This document shows, one piece after another, positions 8,423 through 16,609 of a stretch of 64,000 nt of DNA. Origin of the DNA: Anaerolineales bacterium (GTDB lineage Bacteria; Chloroflexota; Anaerolineae; Anaerolineales; Villigracilaceae); the NCBI GenBank assembly GCA_016934715.1, contig JAFGSI010000067.1, positions 29,584 through 93,583 on the forward strand, in the 5' to 3' direction. Each line of letters starts with the position of its first letter. Position 1 is the stretch's first letter. Under the pieces are notes generated by a model. It had not been told where the DNA came from. It saw nothing but the letters and a program-made list of their open reading frames with translations, and made no database searches. Position numbers and translations under genes: made by a program.

Positions 8423-9688
8423 ATGATCCACGCTCAAGCGACTGCCCTGCAGAACGAACTGCTCAGCGAGCAGGAAATCGCCGCAACCCTGCAGCAGGGG
8501 CTCGGCGGGCGTTTTGCGCGCCAGAAGGTGCTGGTGCTGATCCCCGACCACACCCGTTCGCTGCCGCTGGCGATGCTCTTCCGGCGCATCGTGGATATCC
8601 TTTACGATGCCAGGCAGCTTGATTTTATGGTCGCCCTGGGGACTCACCCGCCGCTGCGCGAGGCGAGCCTCCACGCCCTGGTCGGCATCACGGCTGAAGA
8701 GCGCGCAACCACGTTCAAGCAGATCGGTCTGCTGAACCACGCCTGGGATGATCCGGCGGCCCTGGCGGCCCTCGGCACCCTGGAGCAGGACGAGATCCGG
8801 GCCCTCGCCGGGGCGCACTGGCACCCGTCCCTGCCGGAGCGGGTGGAGGTGCGCATCAACCGGGCAGCCCTGGCGTATGATCACATTCTGATCCTCGGCC
8901 CGACCTTCCCGCATGAGGTGGTCGGATTTTCGGGCGGGGCCAAGTACCTCTTTCCGGGCATCTCCGGCCCGGAGATGATCAATGCCACCCACTGGCTGGG
9001 GGCCCTGGCCGGCGTGGTCGGGACGATCGGCCGTCTTGCGACCCCGGTGCGGGCGATGATCCATGCCGCGGCGCGGCGTCTCGACACCCCGGTCACGCTG
9101 GTCGCGCTGGTGGTCGAGGAGCACGCCCTGGCGGGGATCTATGTCGGCGACCCCCTTGCAGCCTGGCAGGCGGCCGCGGATCTCTCCTCCCGGCGTCACA
9201 TTCACTGGTGCCGGGAGCCCTTCCAGCGGGTGCTCTCGTGCGCCCCGTCGATGTACGACGAACTGTGGACTGCGGCCAAGGCGATGTACAAGCTCGAGCC
9301 GGCGGTTGCGGTCGGCGGGGAGGTGGTGATCTATGCCCCGCACCTGGATACGGTCAGCCACGTGCATGGAGAATATATCTACGAGACCGGCTACCATATC
9401 CTGCCCTATTTCCTTGCCGACTGGGATCGTTTTAAACAGATCCCATTGGGTGTGCTGGCCCACAGCACCCACCTGCGCGGTTCAGGTGTCATGGAGAACG
9501 GCGTTGAAAAGCCGAACGTGCGCGTCACCCTGGCCAGCCGCATCCCGCCCGAGGACTGTGCCCGCTTGAATCTGGGTTATCTCGACCCGGCCTCGGTCGA
9601 TCCGCACGAGTGGCAGGGTCGTGAAAGCGAAGGCCTGCTCCATGTTCCCCAGGCGGGCGAAATCCTGTACCGGTTGAAGGATCAATGA
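8423..9688 (+). CDS. LarA-family nickel-dependent hydroxyacid racemase/epimerase
   Basis: Homologue of lactate racemase LarA, which uses a nickel-pincer (NPN) cofactor bound to a lysine. All recognised catalytic positions align with LarA spacing: DHTR at 42-45, His75 in LGTH, His164, Lys174 (in GFSGGAK, ten residues after His164) and His190 (16 after the Lys). The 421-residue length also fits. LarA relatives act on several 2-hydroxyacids, and gluconate 2-epimerase (GntE) is among the reported activities. Between a mannonate-forming enzyme and 6-phosphogluconate dehydrogenase, mannonate/gluconate epimerisation is the obvious hypothesis. NPN-synthesis genes larB, larC and larE are not in the window. 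A GTG at 8411 overlapping the uxuB stop is an alternative start. Confidence 0.87.
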   Translation: MIHAQATALQNELLSEQEIAATLQQGLGGRFARQKVLVLIPDHTRSLPLAMLFRRIVDILYDARQLDFMVALGTHPPLREASLHALVGITAEERATTFKQIGLLNHAWDDPAALAALGTLEQDEIRALAGAHWHPSLPERVEVRINRAALAYDHILILGPTFPHEVVGFSGGAKYLFPGISGPEMINATHWLGALAGVVGTIGRLATPVRAMIHAAARRLDTPVTLVALVVEEHALAGIYVGDPLAAWQAAADLSSRRHIHWCREPFQRVLSCAPSMYDELWTAAKAMYKLEPAVAVGGEVVIYAPHLDTVSHVHGEYIYETGYHILPYFLADWDRFKQIPLGVLAHSTHLRGSGVMENGVEKPNVRVTLASRIPPEDCARLNLGYLDPASVDPHEWQGRESEGLLHVPQAGEILYRLKDQ

Positions 9689-10593
9689 TCTCCCCCGTCA
9701 AGGCATTTTTCAAGATCAACGGCAAGGTCTTCGGCCTGCTGGTCGCCATGCTGCTGGGTGTCCTGCTGCCCCAGCTGCACGTGTTTTCATTCCTGATCCG
9801 CTATCTGCTGATGGCGATGCTGTTCTTTGCCTTCCTGGATATCGAATGTAGACCGCGGGCGCTTCAAAAGAGCGTGTTATGGATCATGACCGCCAATGTG
9901 GCCCTTGCTTTTGTTTTCTATGCCGGGCTGGCAGGGTTCGATCTGGCGTTGGCCCTGGCGGCGTTCATGACCGCCATCGCGCCGACGGCCATTGCCGCGC
10001 CGGTGATCATCGGGTTTCTGCGGGGCGAAGTGGAATATGTCGTCGCGGCGGTGCTGGTGACCAATATTGCCAGCGCGCTGGTCGTCCCGCTGGCCCTGCC
10101 CTTCCTGCTCGGGACGGCTGTGCAGATCTCGGTCTGGGAAGTCCTGCAGCCGGTGCTGGTGGTCATGTTCGTGCCGCTGGCCCTGGCGTTCGCCCTGAGG
10201 CGTTTTTTGCCCGGAACGGGGGATGCTTTGCGCAGGTGGAAACCTGTGTCCTTCCCCATCTGGCTGGTCAACCTGCTGTTGATCTGCGCCAATGCCTCCG
10301 ATTTCCTGCGCCATGAGAACACCGATTCGGCGTTCATGCTGATCGGGATCGCCCTGCTTTCCCTCGTGATCTGCATCGTCAATTTTGGTCTGGGAGCTCT
10401 TCTGGGCGGACATCGTCATTGGCAGGAGGCCAGCCAGTCGCTCGGGCAGAAGAATCTCTCTTTCGTGATCTGGATTGCGCTGACCTTTATCAATCCCTTG
10501 GTGGCGATGGGGCCTACTTTTTATATCCTGTATCACCACCTGTATAACTCGTGGTCGATCTATCAGTTCGAAAAACGGCGCAAGCACGTGTGA
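9685..10593 (+). CDS. BASS-family (bile acid:sodium symporter-like) transporter
   Basis: Integral membrane protein of 302 residues with about nine to ten hydrophobic segments and the family-style helix-break regions AFMTAIAPTAIAAPVIIGF (about 92-110) and ITNIASA-like VTNIASALVVPLALP (about 123). BASS proteins are sodium-coupled carriers of organic anions including oxo-acids. It overlaps the LarA-like gene by ATGA, so the two are co-translated; a role in importing or exporting a sugar acid is inferred. It is not KdgT, which belongs to another family. Confidence 0.72.
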   Translation: MISPVKAFFKINGKVFGLLVAMLLGVLLPQLHVFSFLIRYLLMAMLFFAFLDIECRPRALQKSVLWIMTANVALAFVFYAGLAGFDLALALAAFMTAIAPTAIAAPVIIGFLRGEVEYVVAAVLVTNIASALVVPLALPFLLGTAVQISVWEVLQPVLVVMFVPLALAFALRRFLPGTGDALRRWKPVSFPIWLVNLLLICANASDFLRHENTDSAFMLIGIALLSLVICIVNFGLGALLGGHRHWQEASQSLGQKNLSFVIWIALTFINPLVAMGPTFYILYHHLYNSWSIYQFEKRRKHV

Positions 10594-10615
10594 ACACAAT
10601 TCCCAGGAGTGGATG

Positions 10616-12019
10616 ATGGAAAAAGCGAATTTTGGAGTGATGGGCCTGGGTGTCATGGGACACATGCTGGCCCTCAACATGGAGCGCAACGGTTTTCGGG
10701 TGGCCGGGTATGACCTGGATCTGGAAAAGGTGCGGGCCTATGGGGCGGATTCTGGTGGAAGGAAACTCATCGCCTGTGAGACGCTCGATGTTTTTCTCGC
10801 GACCCTCGAACTGCCGCGCCGGATCCTGATGATGGTCCCGGCGGGAAAACCGGTCGACGCGGCGATCGCCTCCCTGCAGCCCTTCCTGTCGAAAGGCGAC
10901 CTGTTGATCGACGGTGGCAACACTTTCTTCCAGGACACCGAGCGTCGTTCCCGGGAACTCGAAGGCGCCGGCATCATCTACATCGGCGCCGGCGTCAGCG
11001 GCGGGGAGCAGGGCGCCCTGTGGGGCCCGGCGATCATGCCCGGCGGCCAGCCGGAGGCCTGGGAGCTGGTCAGGCCGATTTTCGAGGCCATCAGTGCCCG
11101 GGTCGCGGATGAGCCGTGCGTGGCCTACATGGGCCCGCGCGGTGCCGGGCACTACGTCAAGATGGTCCACAACGGCATCGAGTACGGTGACATGCAGCTC
11201 ATCGCCGAGGCCTACGACATCCTGCACCGCGGCCTGGGGCTGGACAACGCCCGTCTGCACCAGGTCTTCCGCGAATGGAATCGCGGCGAGCTCGAGTCGT
11301 ACCTGATCGAGATCAGCGCGGAGATCTTCGGCCGTTCGGACCCCGAAACCGGCCAGGCGATCGTCGACCTGGTCCTGGATGAGGCCCAGCAGAAGGGCAC
11401 CGGCAAGTGGACCTCCCAGAATGCCCTCGACCTGGGTGCCCCGACCCCGACGATCAACGCCGCCGTGGAGAGCCGGATCCTCTCGGCATACAGGGACGAG
11501 CGCCTCCGCGCGGCCAGGATCCTGGGTGGGCCTGAGGCCCGCCTCGACGCCGATCCGGAAACGGTCATCGGTCTGGTGGGCGATGCTCTGTACGCGGCCA
11601 AGATCTGTTCCTACGCCCAGGGCTTCGGCCTGTTGCGCCTGGCCAGCAGGGAATATGAATACGACCTGAATTACGCCGAGATCGCCCGCATCTGGCGCGG
11701 CGGCTGCATCATCCGGGCCCGCTTCCTGAACGACATCCGCCAGGCCTTCCACCGCAATCCCGACCTGGCCAACCTGATGCTGGATCCCGAGTTCAGCGGG
11801 GCGTTGAATGCCCGTGAGAGGGCCCTGCGCCGGGTGGTGGCGCTGGCCGCAGAAAGCGGGATCCCGGCCCTGGCCTTCAGTTCAGCGCTGGCCTACTACG
11901 ACGCCTACCGCAGCGAGCGCCTGCCGGCCAACCTGACCCAGGCCCAGCGCGACTACTTCGGTGCCCACACCTACCGGCGGGTCGATCGACCGGGAAGTTT
12001 CCATACCGAATGGCAGTAG
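10616..12019 (+). CDS. gnd: 6-phosphogluconate dehydrogenase, decarboxylating
   Basis: Oxidatively decarboxylates 6-phosphogluconate to ribulose-5-phosphate and CO2. The 467-residue protein has the Rossmann motif GLGVMGHMLALNM, the GAGVSGGEQGA substrate loop (about 126), catalytic Lys in GHYVKMVHNGIEYGD (about 180) and the C-terminal domain with DYFGAHTY and the usual HTEW end. GGAG is six bases before ATG 10616, preferred to ATG 10613. Its place in a uronate operon is unusual and supports a route in which uronates reach 6-phosphogluconate. Confidence 0.95.
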   Translation: MEKANFGVMGLGVMGHMLALNMERNGFRVAGYDLDLEKVRAYGADSGGRKLIACETLDVFLATLELPRRILMMVPAGKPVDAAIASLQPFLSKGDLLIDGGNTFFQDTERRSRELEGAGIIYIGAGVSGGEQGALWGPAIMPGGQPEAWELVRPIFEAISARVADEPCVAYMGPRGAGHYVKMVHNGIEYGDMQLIAEAYDILHRGLGLDNARLHQVFREWNRGELESYLIEISAEIFGRSDPETGQAIVDLVLDEAQQKGTGKWTSQNALDLGAPTPTINAAVESRILSAYRDERLRAARILGGPEARLDADPETVIGLVGDALYAAKICSYAQGFGLLRLASREYEYDLNYAEIARIWRGGCIIRARFLNDIRQAFHRNPDLANLMLDPEFSGALNARERALRRVVALAAESGIPALAFSSALAYYDAYRSERLPANLTQAQRDYFGAHTYRRVDRPGSFHTEWQ

Positions 12020-12058
12020 GGCAGACTGCCATCTGACCTATCGAAAAGGAACTGGATC

Positions 12059-13141
12059 ATGAAATCTAGCCTCACCATTCAACCTGAAGGTGCCCTCGAC
12101 TTCGTCTCGCTCGGTGCCCTGGTCCATCGTCTCGACCCCGGCGTCATCCCCTTCCGCAAGGCGGCTGAATGCCGGATCCATGTCTCAGGCGGCGAGTTCA
12201 ACTGTGCGGCCAACCTGGCCGATTGCTTCCGGCTGAAGACCGGCATCGCCACGGCCATGGTGGATTACCCAATCGGCGATCTGATCGCCGAGCGCGTGCG
12301 GGCGATGGGGGTCAGGCCGTTCTACAAGCACTTCGTGCACAACGGGGTCAATGGACCCAACATGGCCACCGTCTACAGCGACCGCGGCTACGGGGTGCGG
12401 GCGCCGATCGTGTTCTACAACCGCGCCAACGAAGCCGCCGCCCAGCTCAAACCGGGCGACTTCGACTGGGCGGCGATCTTTGCCGGGGGCGTGCGCTGGT
12501 TCCACAGCGGCGGCATCTTCGCTGCGCTGTCCGAGACCACCGGCGAAGTGATCATCGAAGGGATGCGGGCGGCGAAGGCGGCCGGAGCGGTCACCTCCTT
12601 CGACCTGAACTATCGGGCCAAGTTGTGGAACATCTGGGGCGGGCAGGAGCGGGCCCAGGGGGTCATCCGGCGCATTGTCGAGAACGTGGACGTGCTGGTC
12701 GGGAACGAGGAGGATCTGCAGTTGGGGCTCGGCATCGCCGGCCCGCAGGTCACGGCGAAATCGAAACTCGACCCGAGCGCCTTCTTCGAGATGATCGACA
12801 TGGTGGTCGGCAAGTATCCCCAGATCAAGGTCGTCGCCACGACCCTGCGCGAGGTCCACTCGACCAGCCGCCATTCCTGGGGCGCGGTCGCCTGGATCGA
12901 CGGGCAGACCCACACTTCCCCGACCTGCGAACTGGAGGTCTACGACCGGGTCGGCGGAGGGGATGGATTCGCCTCCGGCTTCTTCTACGGACTGCTGCGC
13001 GGCGAGGCCGAGCAGGAGGCCGTCAATCTGGGCTGGGCTCATGGTGCACTGCTGACAACCTTCCCCGGCGACACGAGCATGGCGAGCGTGGAGCAGGTGC
13101 GGGCATTCGCCAGCGGCGGCTCGGCCCGCATCCAGCGCTGA
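12059..13141 (+). CDS. PfkB-family sugar-acid kinase (second in operon)
   Basis: A 360-residue ribokinase-fold kinase. It shares DLNYRAKLW (about 182) with KDG kinases and has the catalytic motif VGGGDGFASGFF (about 299), but its N-terminus (SLGALVHRLDPG) and middle are quite different from the kinase at 616. It follows gnd and ends the operon. It may be a KDG kinase paralogue, or the kinase that makes 6-phosphogluconate from gluconate for gnd; sequence alone does not decide. AAAGGA lies about eight bases before the ATG. Confidence 0.72.
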   Translation: MKSSLTIQPEGALDFVSLGALVHRLDPGVIPFRKAAECRIHVSGGEFNCAANLADCFRLKTGIATAMVDYPIGDLIAERVRAMGVRPFYKHFVHNGVNGPNMATVYSDRGYGVRAPIVFYNRANEAAAQLKPGDFDWAAIFAGGVRWFHSGGIFAALSETTGEVIIEGMRAAKAAGAVTSFDLNYRAKLWNIWGGQERAQGVIRRIVENVDVLVGNEEDLQLGLGIAGPQVTAKSKLDPSAFFEMIDMVVGKYPQIKVVATTLREVHSTSRHSWGAVAWIDGQTHTSPTCELEVYDRVGGGDGFASGFFYGLLRGEAEQEAVNLGWAHGALLTTFPGDTSMASVEQVRAFASGGSARIQR

Positions 13142-13177
13142 TCTGCCCCCGGTCTCCTGCGGACTGCGCACATCGCC

Positions 13178-13245
13178 GAACCGCAATCGTTGTTGTCACC
13201 GGCGGCGCGGCAACTTTCGTTCAGCGATTTCTGCCAGAAGCAGGA
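13178..13245 (+). repeat. Dispersed structured repeat, copy A
   Basis: A 68-base segment that aligns without gaps to 32704-32771 at roughly 80% identity. The most conserved parts are ATCGTTGTTG, GCGCGGCA and GTTCAGCGATTTCTGC. The outer arms pair (CAATCG-like with CGATTTC), so the unit can fold into a hairpin. It lies just after the uronate operon. It resembles a REP-like or small mobile palindromic unit. Confidence 0.5.
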
Positions 13246-13276
13246 AGAGAGCGGACCCCGCCAGGCCCGCTCTCTT
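13245..13276. terminator. Hairpin between convergent operons
   Basis: Perfect 10-bp stem AAGAGAGCGG / CCGCTCTCTT with a 12-base loop, midway between the end of the rightward uronate operon and the leftward mscS operon. The TT and AA ends give weak U-tracts in both directions, so it probably serves both transcripts. Confidence 0.55.
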
Positions 13277-13357
13277 GGGGGGAGCGACCTGCCCGAGGTC
13301 GGGGCCGCGTTGCTGGGACAGCCCGAAGCCGGGGGTCCCGGTCTGCCAGACTCGCGG

Positions 13358-14563
13358 TCAGGCGCGCAGGGCCCTGGCGAAATCGGACCCGGTCGGCTGC
13401 TGGAAGACCCGCAGGTCGAAGAACATGGCCGCTGCCAGGAGATGATCGAAGATCTCGGCCTGGATGCGTTCGTAATCGTTCCACTTGGTCGTCTTGGTGA
13501 AAGCATAGACTTCGACCGGCAGGCCGGTCGAACTGGGAGCCAGCTCACGGATCAGGAAGTCCATCTTGCGGGTGTGAATATCCGGATGACTCTTCAGGTA
13601 TTCTTGCATGTAAATCCGGAAGATCTCGACATTGGTGATCTGGGGACCGTCCAGGGGGGAATCGAGCTCTTTGTTTTCATGGCTGTAAGCATCCATATCC
13701 TCCTGGCGTTCGGAGACGTACTCTGCGATCAGATCGATCTTGGCGTAGCGCTTGATCATCTGCGGCGTGCAGAACCGGATGGTGGTCTGGTCCAGGTGGA
13801 CCGAGCGCATGATCCGCCGGCCGCCGCTTTCCTCCATCCCGCGCCAGTTGCGGTAGGGGGCCTCGGTGAGCTTGTAGGTCGGGATGCCCGTAATGGTGTT
13901 GTCCCAGTTGCGGATGCGGATCATGTACAGGCTGACATTGGTGACGACCCCGTCGGCATGGTAGGACGGGATCTCCAGCCAGTCGCCCTCCTTGACCAGG
14001 TCGTTGACCGAGATCTGGATGCTGGCGATCAGCGACAGGAGCGTATCGTGGAAGACGAACAGCAGGATGGCCGTCAGGGCGCCCAGACCGCTCAACAGCA
14101 GGAGCGGTGACTGGCCGGTAATGAGTGAAATGCTGAGAATGATCCCCACCAGCATGACCAGCAGCTTGAGCAGTTCCAGGTAGCCCTGGATGCTGACACC
14201 CTTGAAGACCGAGCTGCTTTCGTAGATCTGGTTGACGGCGTTGGTCAGGCCGTTGAGGGTCACCACGGCCAGCCACAGGATCACGAACAGGGCGGTTTTC
14301 TCGATGACCACCTGGTATTGCGGGCTGAGGCTGGCGGCGAGGTACAGGACGGTGAAGGGGACCAGCCAGGCCGCCCGGTAGAGGCGCAGTTCACGGGCGA
14401 TGATGTCGTCGTATTGGTTCCGGGTCAGGCTGGTCAGGTACAACAGGCCGCGCCCGAAAATAAGCCGGGCGAGCAGGTAGAGGATCACCAGGAGCCCGAG
14501 CGCCCCGGTCAGTGCCAGGCCCGGATTGCGCGCGATCCAGTCTTGCATAACAGTAATGTCCAT
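13358..14563 (-). CDS. MscS-type mechanosensitive channel (YbdG/MscM-like)
   Basis: A 401-residue inner-membrane channel of the small-conductance mechanosensitive family, releasing solutes on osmotic downshock. About five hydrophobic helices precede the pore-lining segment LLLLSGLGALTAILLFVFHDTLLSLIASIQI (only a run of it is diagnostic: SGLGALTAILLF), then the beta-domain NDLVKEGDWLEIPSYHADG (about 188). The long cytoplasmic part with TYKLTEAPYRNWRGM and MRSVHLD matches the YbdG subgroup rather than E. coli MscS. It is the last gene of a leftward operon beginning at cytochrome b561. Confidence 0.88.
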   Translation of the reverse strand: MDITVMQDWIARNPGLALTGALGLLVILYLLARLIFGRGLLYLTSLTRNQYDDIIARELRLYRAAWLVPFTVLYLAASLSPQYQVVIEKTALFVILWLAVVTLNGLTNAVNQIYESSSVFKGVSIQGYLELLKLLVMLVGIILSISLITGQSPLLLLSGLGALTAILLFVFHDTLLSLIASIQISVNDLVKEGDWLEIPSYHADGVVTNVSLYMIRIRNWDNTITGIPTYKLTEAPYRNWRGMEESGGRRIMRSVHLDQTTIRFCTPQMIKRYAKIDLIAEYVSERQEDMDAYSHENKELDSPLDGPQITNVEIFRIYMQEYLKSHPDIHTRKMDFLIRELAPSSTGLPVEVYAFTKTTKWNDYERIQAEIFDHLLAAAMFFDLRVFQQPTGSDFARALRA

Positions 14564-14594
14564 TTTTTCCTTTAGGAGACAGAGTTGGGTCGCC

Positions 14595-14969
14595 TTAAAC
14601 CCAGCCGCGTTCCTGGTACAGTCGGAAACCGGCGGCCAGGGCGGTCTCGATCTGGCGGATCAATTCGGGGGGCAGGCGCCTGATGTGGAAACACGACTTG
14701 CCTTTCAGCAGGCCGAGCAGCTGGGGGGCGAAGACCTCCTTCAGCAAAGCCTGGTCGGCATAGACGGGCATGAAGTAGAAGCCAACGTAATTCTTCTGGA
14801 TGATGAGGGCGGCGAAGAAGACTTCCTTCTTCCTGCGGCCCTCGATGACCACCGGTTTGATCGACCACAGGTCGTAGTAGCCGGGTTCGTCCCGCCGGGG
14901 GGTCAGGGGCGGATGGTATTTTTGGAGCAGCGGTTTGAGCGCCGCAAGCATTTCCTGCAGGTTGGTCAT
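14595..14969 (-). CDS. DUF1801-like small protein
   Basis: A 124-residue cytoplasmic protein. The central part KKEVFFAALIIQKNYVGFYF followed by MPVYAD and a C-terminal CFHIRRLPPELIRQIETAL resembles the DUF1801/YdhG fold, in which a central beta-strand pair and a terminal helix recur. Function is unknown. It is separated from the next upstream gene by seven bases and belongs to the b561-mscS transcription unit. The family call is from pattern memory only. Confidence 0.55.
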   Translation of the reverse strand: MTNLQEMLAALKPLLQKYHPPLTPRRDEPGYYDLWSIKPVVIEGRRKKEVFFAALIIQKNYVGFYFMPVYADQALLKEVFAPQLLGLLKGKSCFHIRRLPPELIRQIETALAAGFRLYQERGWV

Positions 14970-14976
14970 CCGGGCC

Positions 14977-15444
14977 TCACGGGATGGTGGCCAGATCGTC
15001 GAGCAGCATCTGTCTGGCGTCGGCGTCAGGCATCGTCTCGCTGACCTCGCCTGCCAGGCGCAGGTATTCGTCCCTTTTGGACCCTTCGCCAGCCAGCGCC
15101 TCGGCGCGCGCCAGGGCCTCGTAGGCGTAGCCCAGGTGGAAGGGCAGGGTCCCCTCGCCCCTGGCGGACTCCAGGCAACGCTGCCCGTAGGCGCGGGCCT
15201 GCTCCACCTGGCCGAGCAGGGCGTAGACGCGTGCTACCTGCCAGTAGCCGACCGACAGGTTGCCCGGGGTGCAGTCAGGGCGCTGGGTCCAGTGCCAGAG
15301 CGAGGCCAGGCTGAGCAGCAGCATGGCCTGATCCTCCTGTGGGCTGCGCGTAGGCATATCGAGGTAGACCCAGGCGCGGTTGAAGCAGTCAAGCGAGAAG
15401 TGGCGGTGGGCTTGGGCAAGGTCGATTTCGGGGGTCTGGTCCAT
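14977..15444 (-). CDS. Hypothetical TPR-like helical protein
   Basis: A 155-residue soluble protein made of paired helices. Segments such as YWQVARVYALLGQVEQARAY and YAYEALARAEALAGEGSKRD have the W/Y-G-A-A spacing of tetratricopeptide repeats, suggesting a protein-binding scaffold. The N-terminus (DLAQAHRHFSLDCFNRAWVY) is not a clear repeat. It is three bases from the upstream cytochrome gene, so translation is coupled. No specific function can be given. Confidence 0.6.
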   Translation of the reverse strand: MDQTPEIDLAQAHRHFSLDCFNRAWVYLDMPTRSPQEDQAMLLLSLASLWHWTQRPDCTPGNLSVGYWQVARVYALLGQVEQARAYGQRCLESARGEGTLPFHLGYAYEALARAEALAGEGSKRDEYLRLAGEVSETMPDADARQMLLDDLATIP

Positions 15445-15447
15445 CGG

Positions 15448-15987
15448 TCAGTCTCTCCCTTTCCCGGCGAACCACATCCGGCCCAGCAGATTGTCCTTGC
15501 GGATGAACTGGTGGTAGAGCGCAGCCCCGACGTGCAGGCCGATGATGGCCAACAACGCCCAGGAGAGGTACTCGTGGCTGATGCGCGGGGCATACAGGTA
15601 GAAGCTTCGTGGCAGTTCGCCTGTCCCTCCGAAAACGGCCGGGAACAGGTTCGCCTGCGAGGCGATCCCCAATCCGCTGAGCCCCATCGCAAAGGCGCCC
15701 AGGTAGAGCAGGCCGTGGGTGAGGCGCCCGACCCAATCGAGAAATCTGCTGCCGGTGGTGGCCGGGGCCGGCCGGGGCTTGATGTTCCGGACGATTAAGC
15801 GCACGCTTGTCAGGGCCAGGATCAGCAGCCCGGTGACCATGTGCAGGCCCAGCGACAGGACCTTGGCCTGGTTGTTGGGCATTGCTGCCAGGACGAAGGT
15901 CCCGACCAGCAGCATGAAGATGATCAGGAAGGCCGAGAGCCAGTGCAGGCCGACCAGCAGGGGATGATAACGTTGCGGTTTTTCCAA
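15448..15987 (-). CDS. Cytochrome b561-family membrane protein
   Basis: A 179-residue four-helix di-haem b-type cytochrome fold. Candidate haem ligands are His in RYHPLLVGLHWLSAF (helix 1), LGLHMVTGL (helix 2), GRLTHGLLYLG (helix 3) and IIGLHVGAALYHQF (helix 4). These proteins move electrons between quinol and a periplasmic acceptor such as superoxide. The start is chosen as TTG 15987 because CAGGAG (15994-15999) lies six bases upstream and a sigma70 promoter at 16027-16055 would exclude the longer GTG 16044 frame. First gene of the leftward operon. Confidence 0.82.
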   Translation of the reverse strand: MEKPQRYHPLLVGLHWLSAFLIIFMLLVGTFVLAAMPNNQAKVLSLGLHMVTGLLILALTSVRLIVRNIKPRPAPATTGSRFLDWVGRLTHGLLYLGAFAMGLSGLGIASQANLFPAVFGGTGELPRSFYLYAPRISHEYLSWALLAIIGLHVGAALYHQFIRKDNLLGRMWFAGKGRD

Positions 15988-16026
15988 TGCGAACTCCTGT
16001 TGAACTATTTGGATAAAGAATATCCA

Positions 16027-16055
16027 ATTATAGGCGAAATCCACCCCCAGAACAA
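16027..16055 (-). promoter_or_regulatory. Sigma70-type promoter of the b561-mscS operon
   Basis: On the minus strand TTGTTC (16050-16055) and a consensus TATAAT (16027-16032) are separated by 17 bases. The predicted start near 16020 gives a leader of about 30 bases with CAGGAG before the TTG codon at 15987. Confidence 0.65.
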
Positions 16056-16113
16056 GGCTGGCGCGCCAATTCGCAGTACAATCAGGCTATTCGATCACCG
16101 GAGAGGAGGCGCG

Positions 16114-16539
16114 ATGTTGAAACCACAGCTGCTTGCCCTGCTGACCGCCATGGCCTGGGGCATCGGCGGGTACTTCGAGAAGAAGGGCCTGCACCTGGGC
16201 GGGCTCTCGCCGCAGATGGGCATCACTGTCCGCACGGCGGTGGCGCTGGTCATTTTGGGGGTGGTCTCCTTCCCGCAGTGGAAGGACCTGCCCCAGGCAG
16301 GGAGCAAATCGATCCTGATGATGGTCATCGGCGGCGGGATCGTTGCCGGGGCGATCGGGATGCTGTGCTTCTACGCCGCCATCAAAGGTGCCCCACTCAA
16401 CCGGGTCATGCCGATCGCCTTCACCTCGCCGCTCTTCGGCGCCCTGATGGGGATCCTCTTCGGCGGTGAGCCGCTGACCTGGAAGGTTGCCATCGGCATG
16501 CTCCTGACCCTGGCCGGGATCGTGACGCTGACGATATGA
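16114..16539 (+). CDS. EamA-family single-domain membrane protein
   Basis: A 141-residue protein with about five transmembrane helices, corresponding to one EamA repeat of drug/metabolite transporters. The N-terminal LLTAMAWGIGGYFEKKGL and the pair AIKGAPLNRVMPIAFTSPLF / LTWKVAIGMLLTLAGI are typical. Full DMT transporters carry two repeats, so this one should act as a dimer. ATG 16114 follows a strong GAGAGGAGG site at 16101-16109; a longer frame upstream is not needed. Substrate unknown. Confidence 0.75.
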   Translation: MLKPQLLALLTAMAWGIGGYFEKKGLHLGGLSPQMGITVRTAVALVILGVVSFPQWKDLPQAGSKSILMMVIGGGIVAGAIGMLCFYAAIKGAPLNRVMPIAFTSPLFGALMGILFGGEPLTWKVAIGMLLTLAGIVTLTI

Positions 16540-16609
16540 GCTTCCGGCGCAGACGGGAGGGGTGCGAAGCTTCCCGGTGTTCTTGCTCCCTTGCGATCTC
16601 CTCGAACCC

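Noticed and set aside
13190..14110. Plus-strand ORF over the mscS gene
   Set aside because: Antisense to a recognisable channel protein.
15841..16113. N-terminal extension of the EamA gene
   Set aside because: It would run antisense into the cytochrome b561 gene and its promoter; a GAGAGGAGG site before ATG 16114 decides the start.
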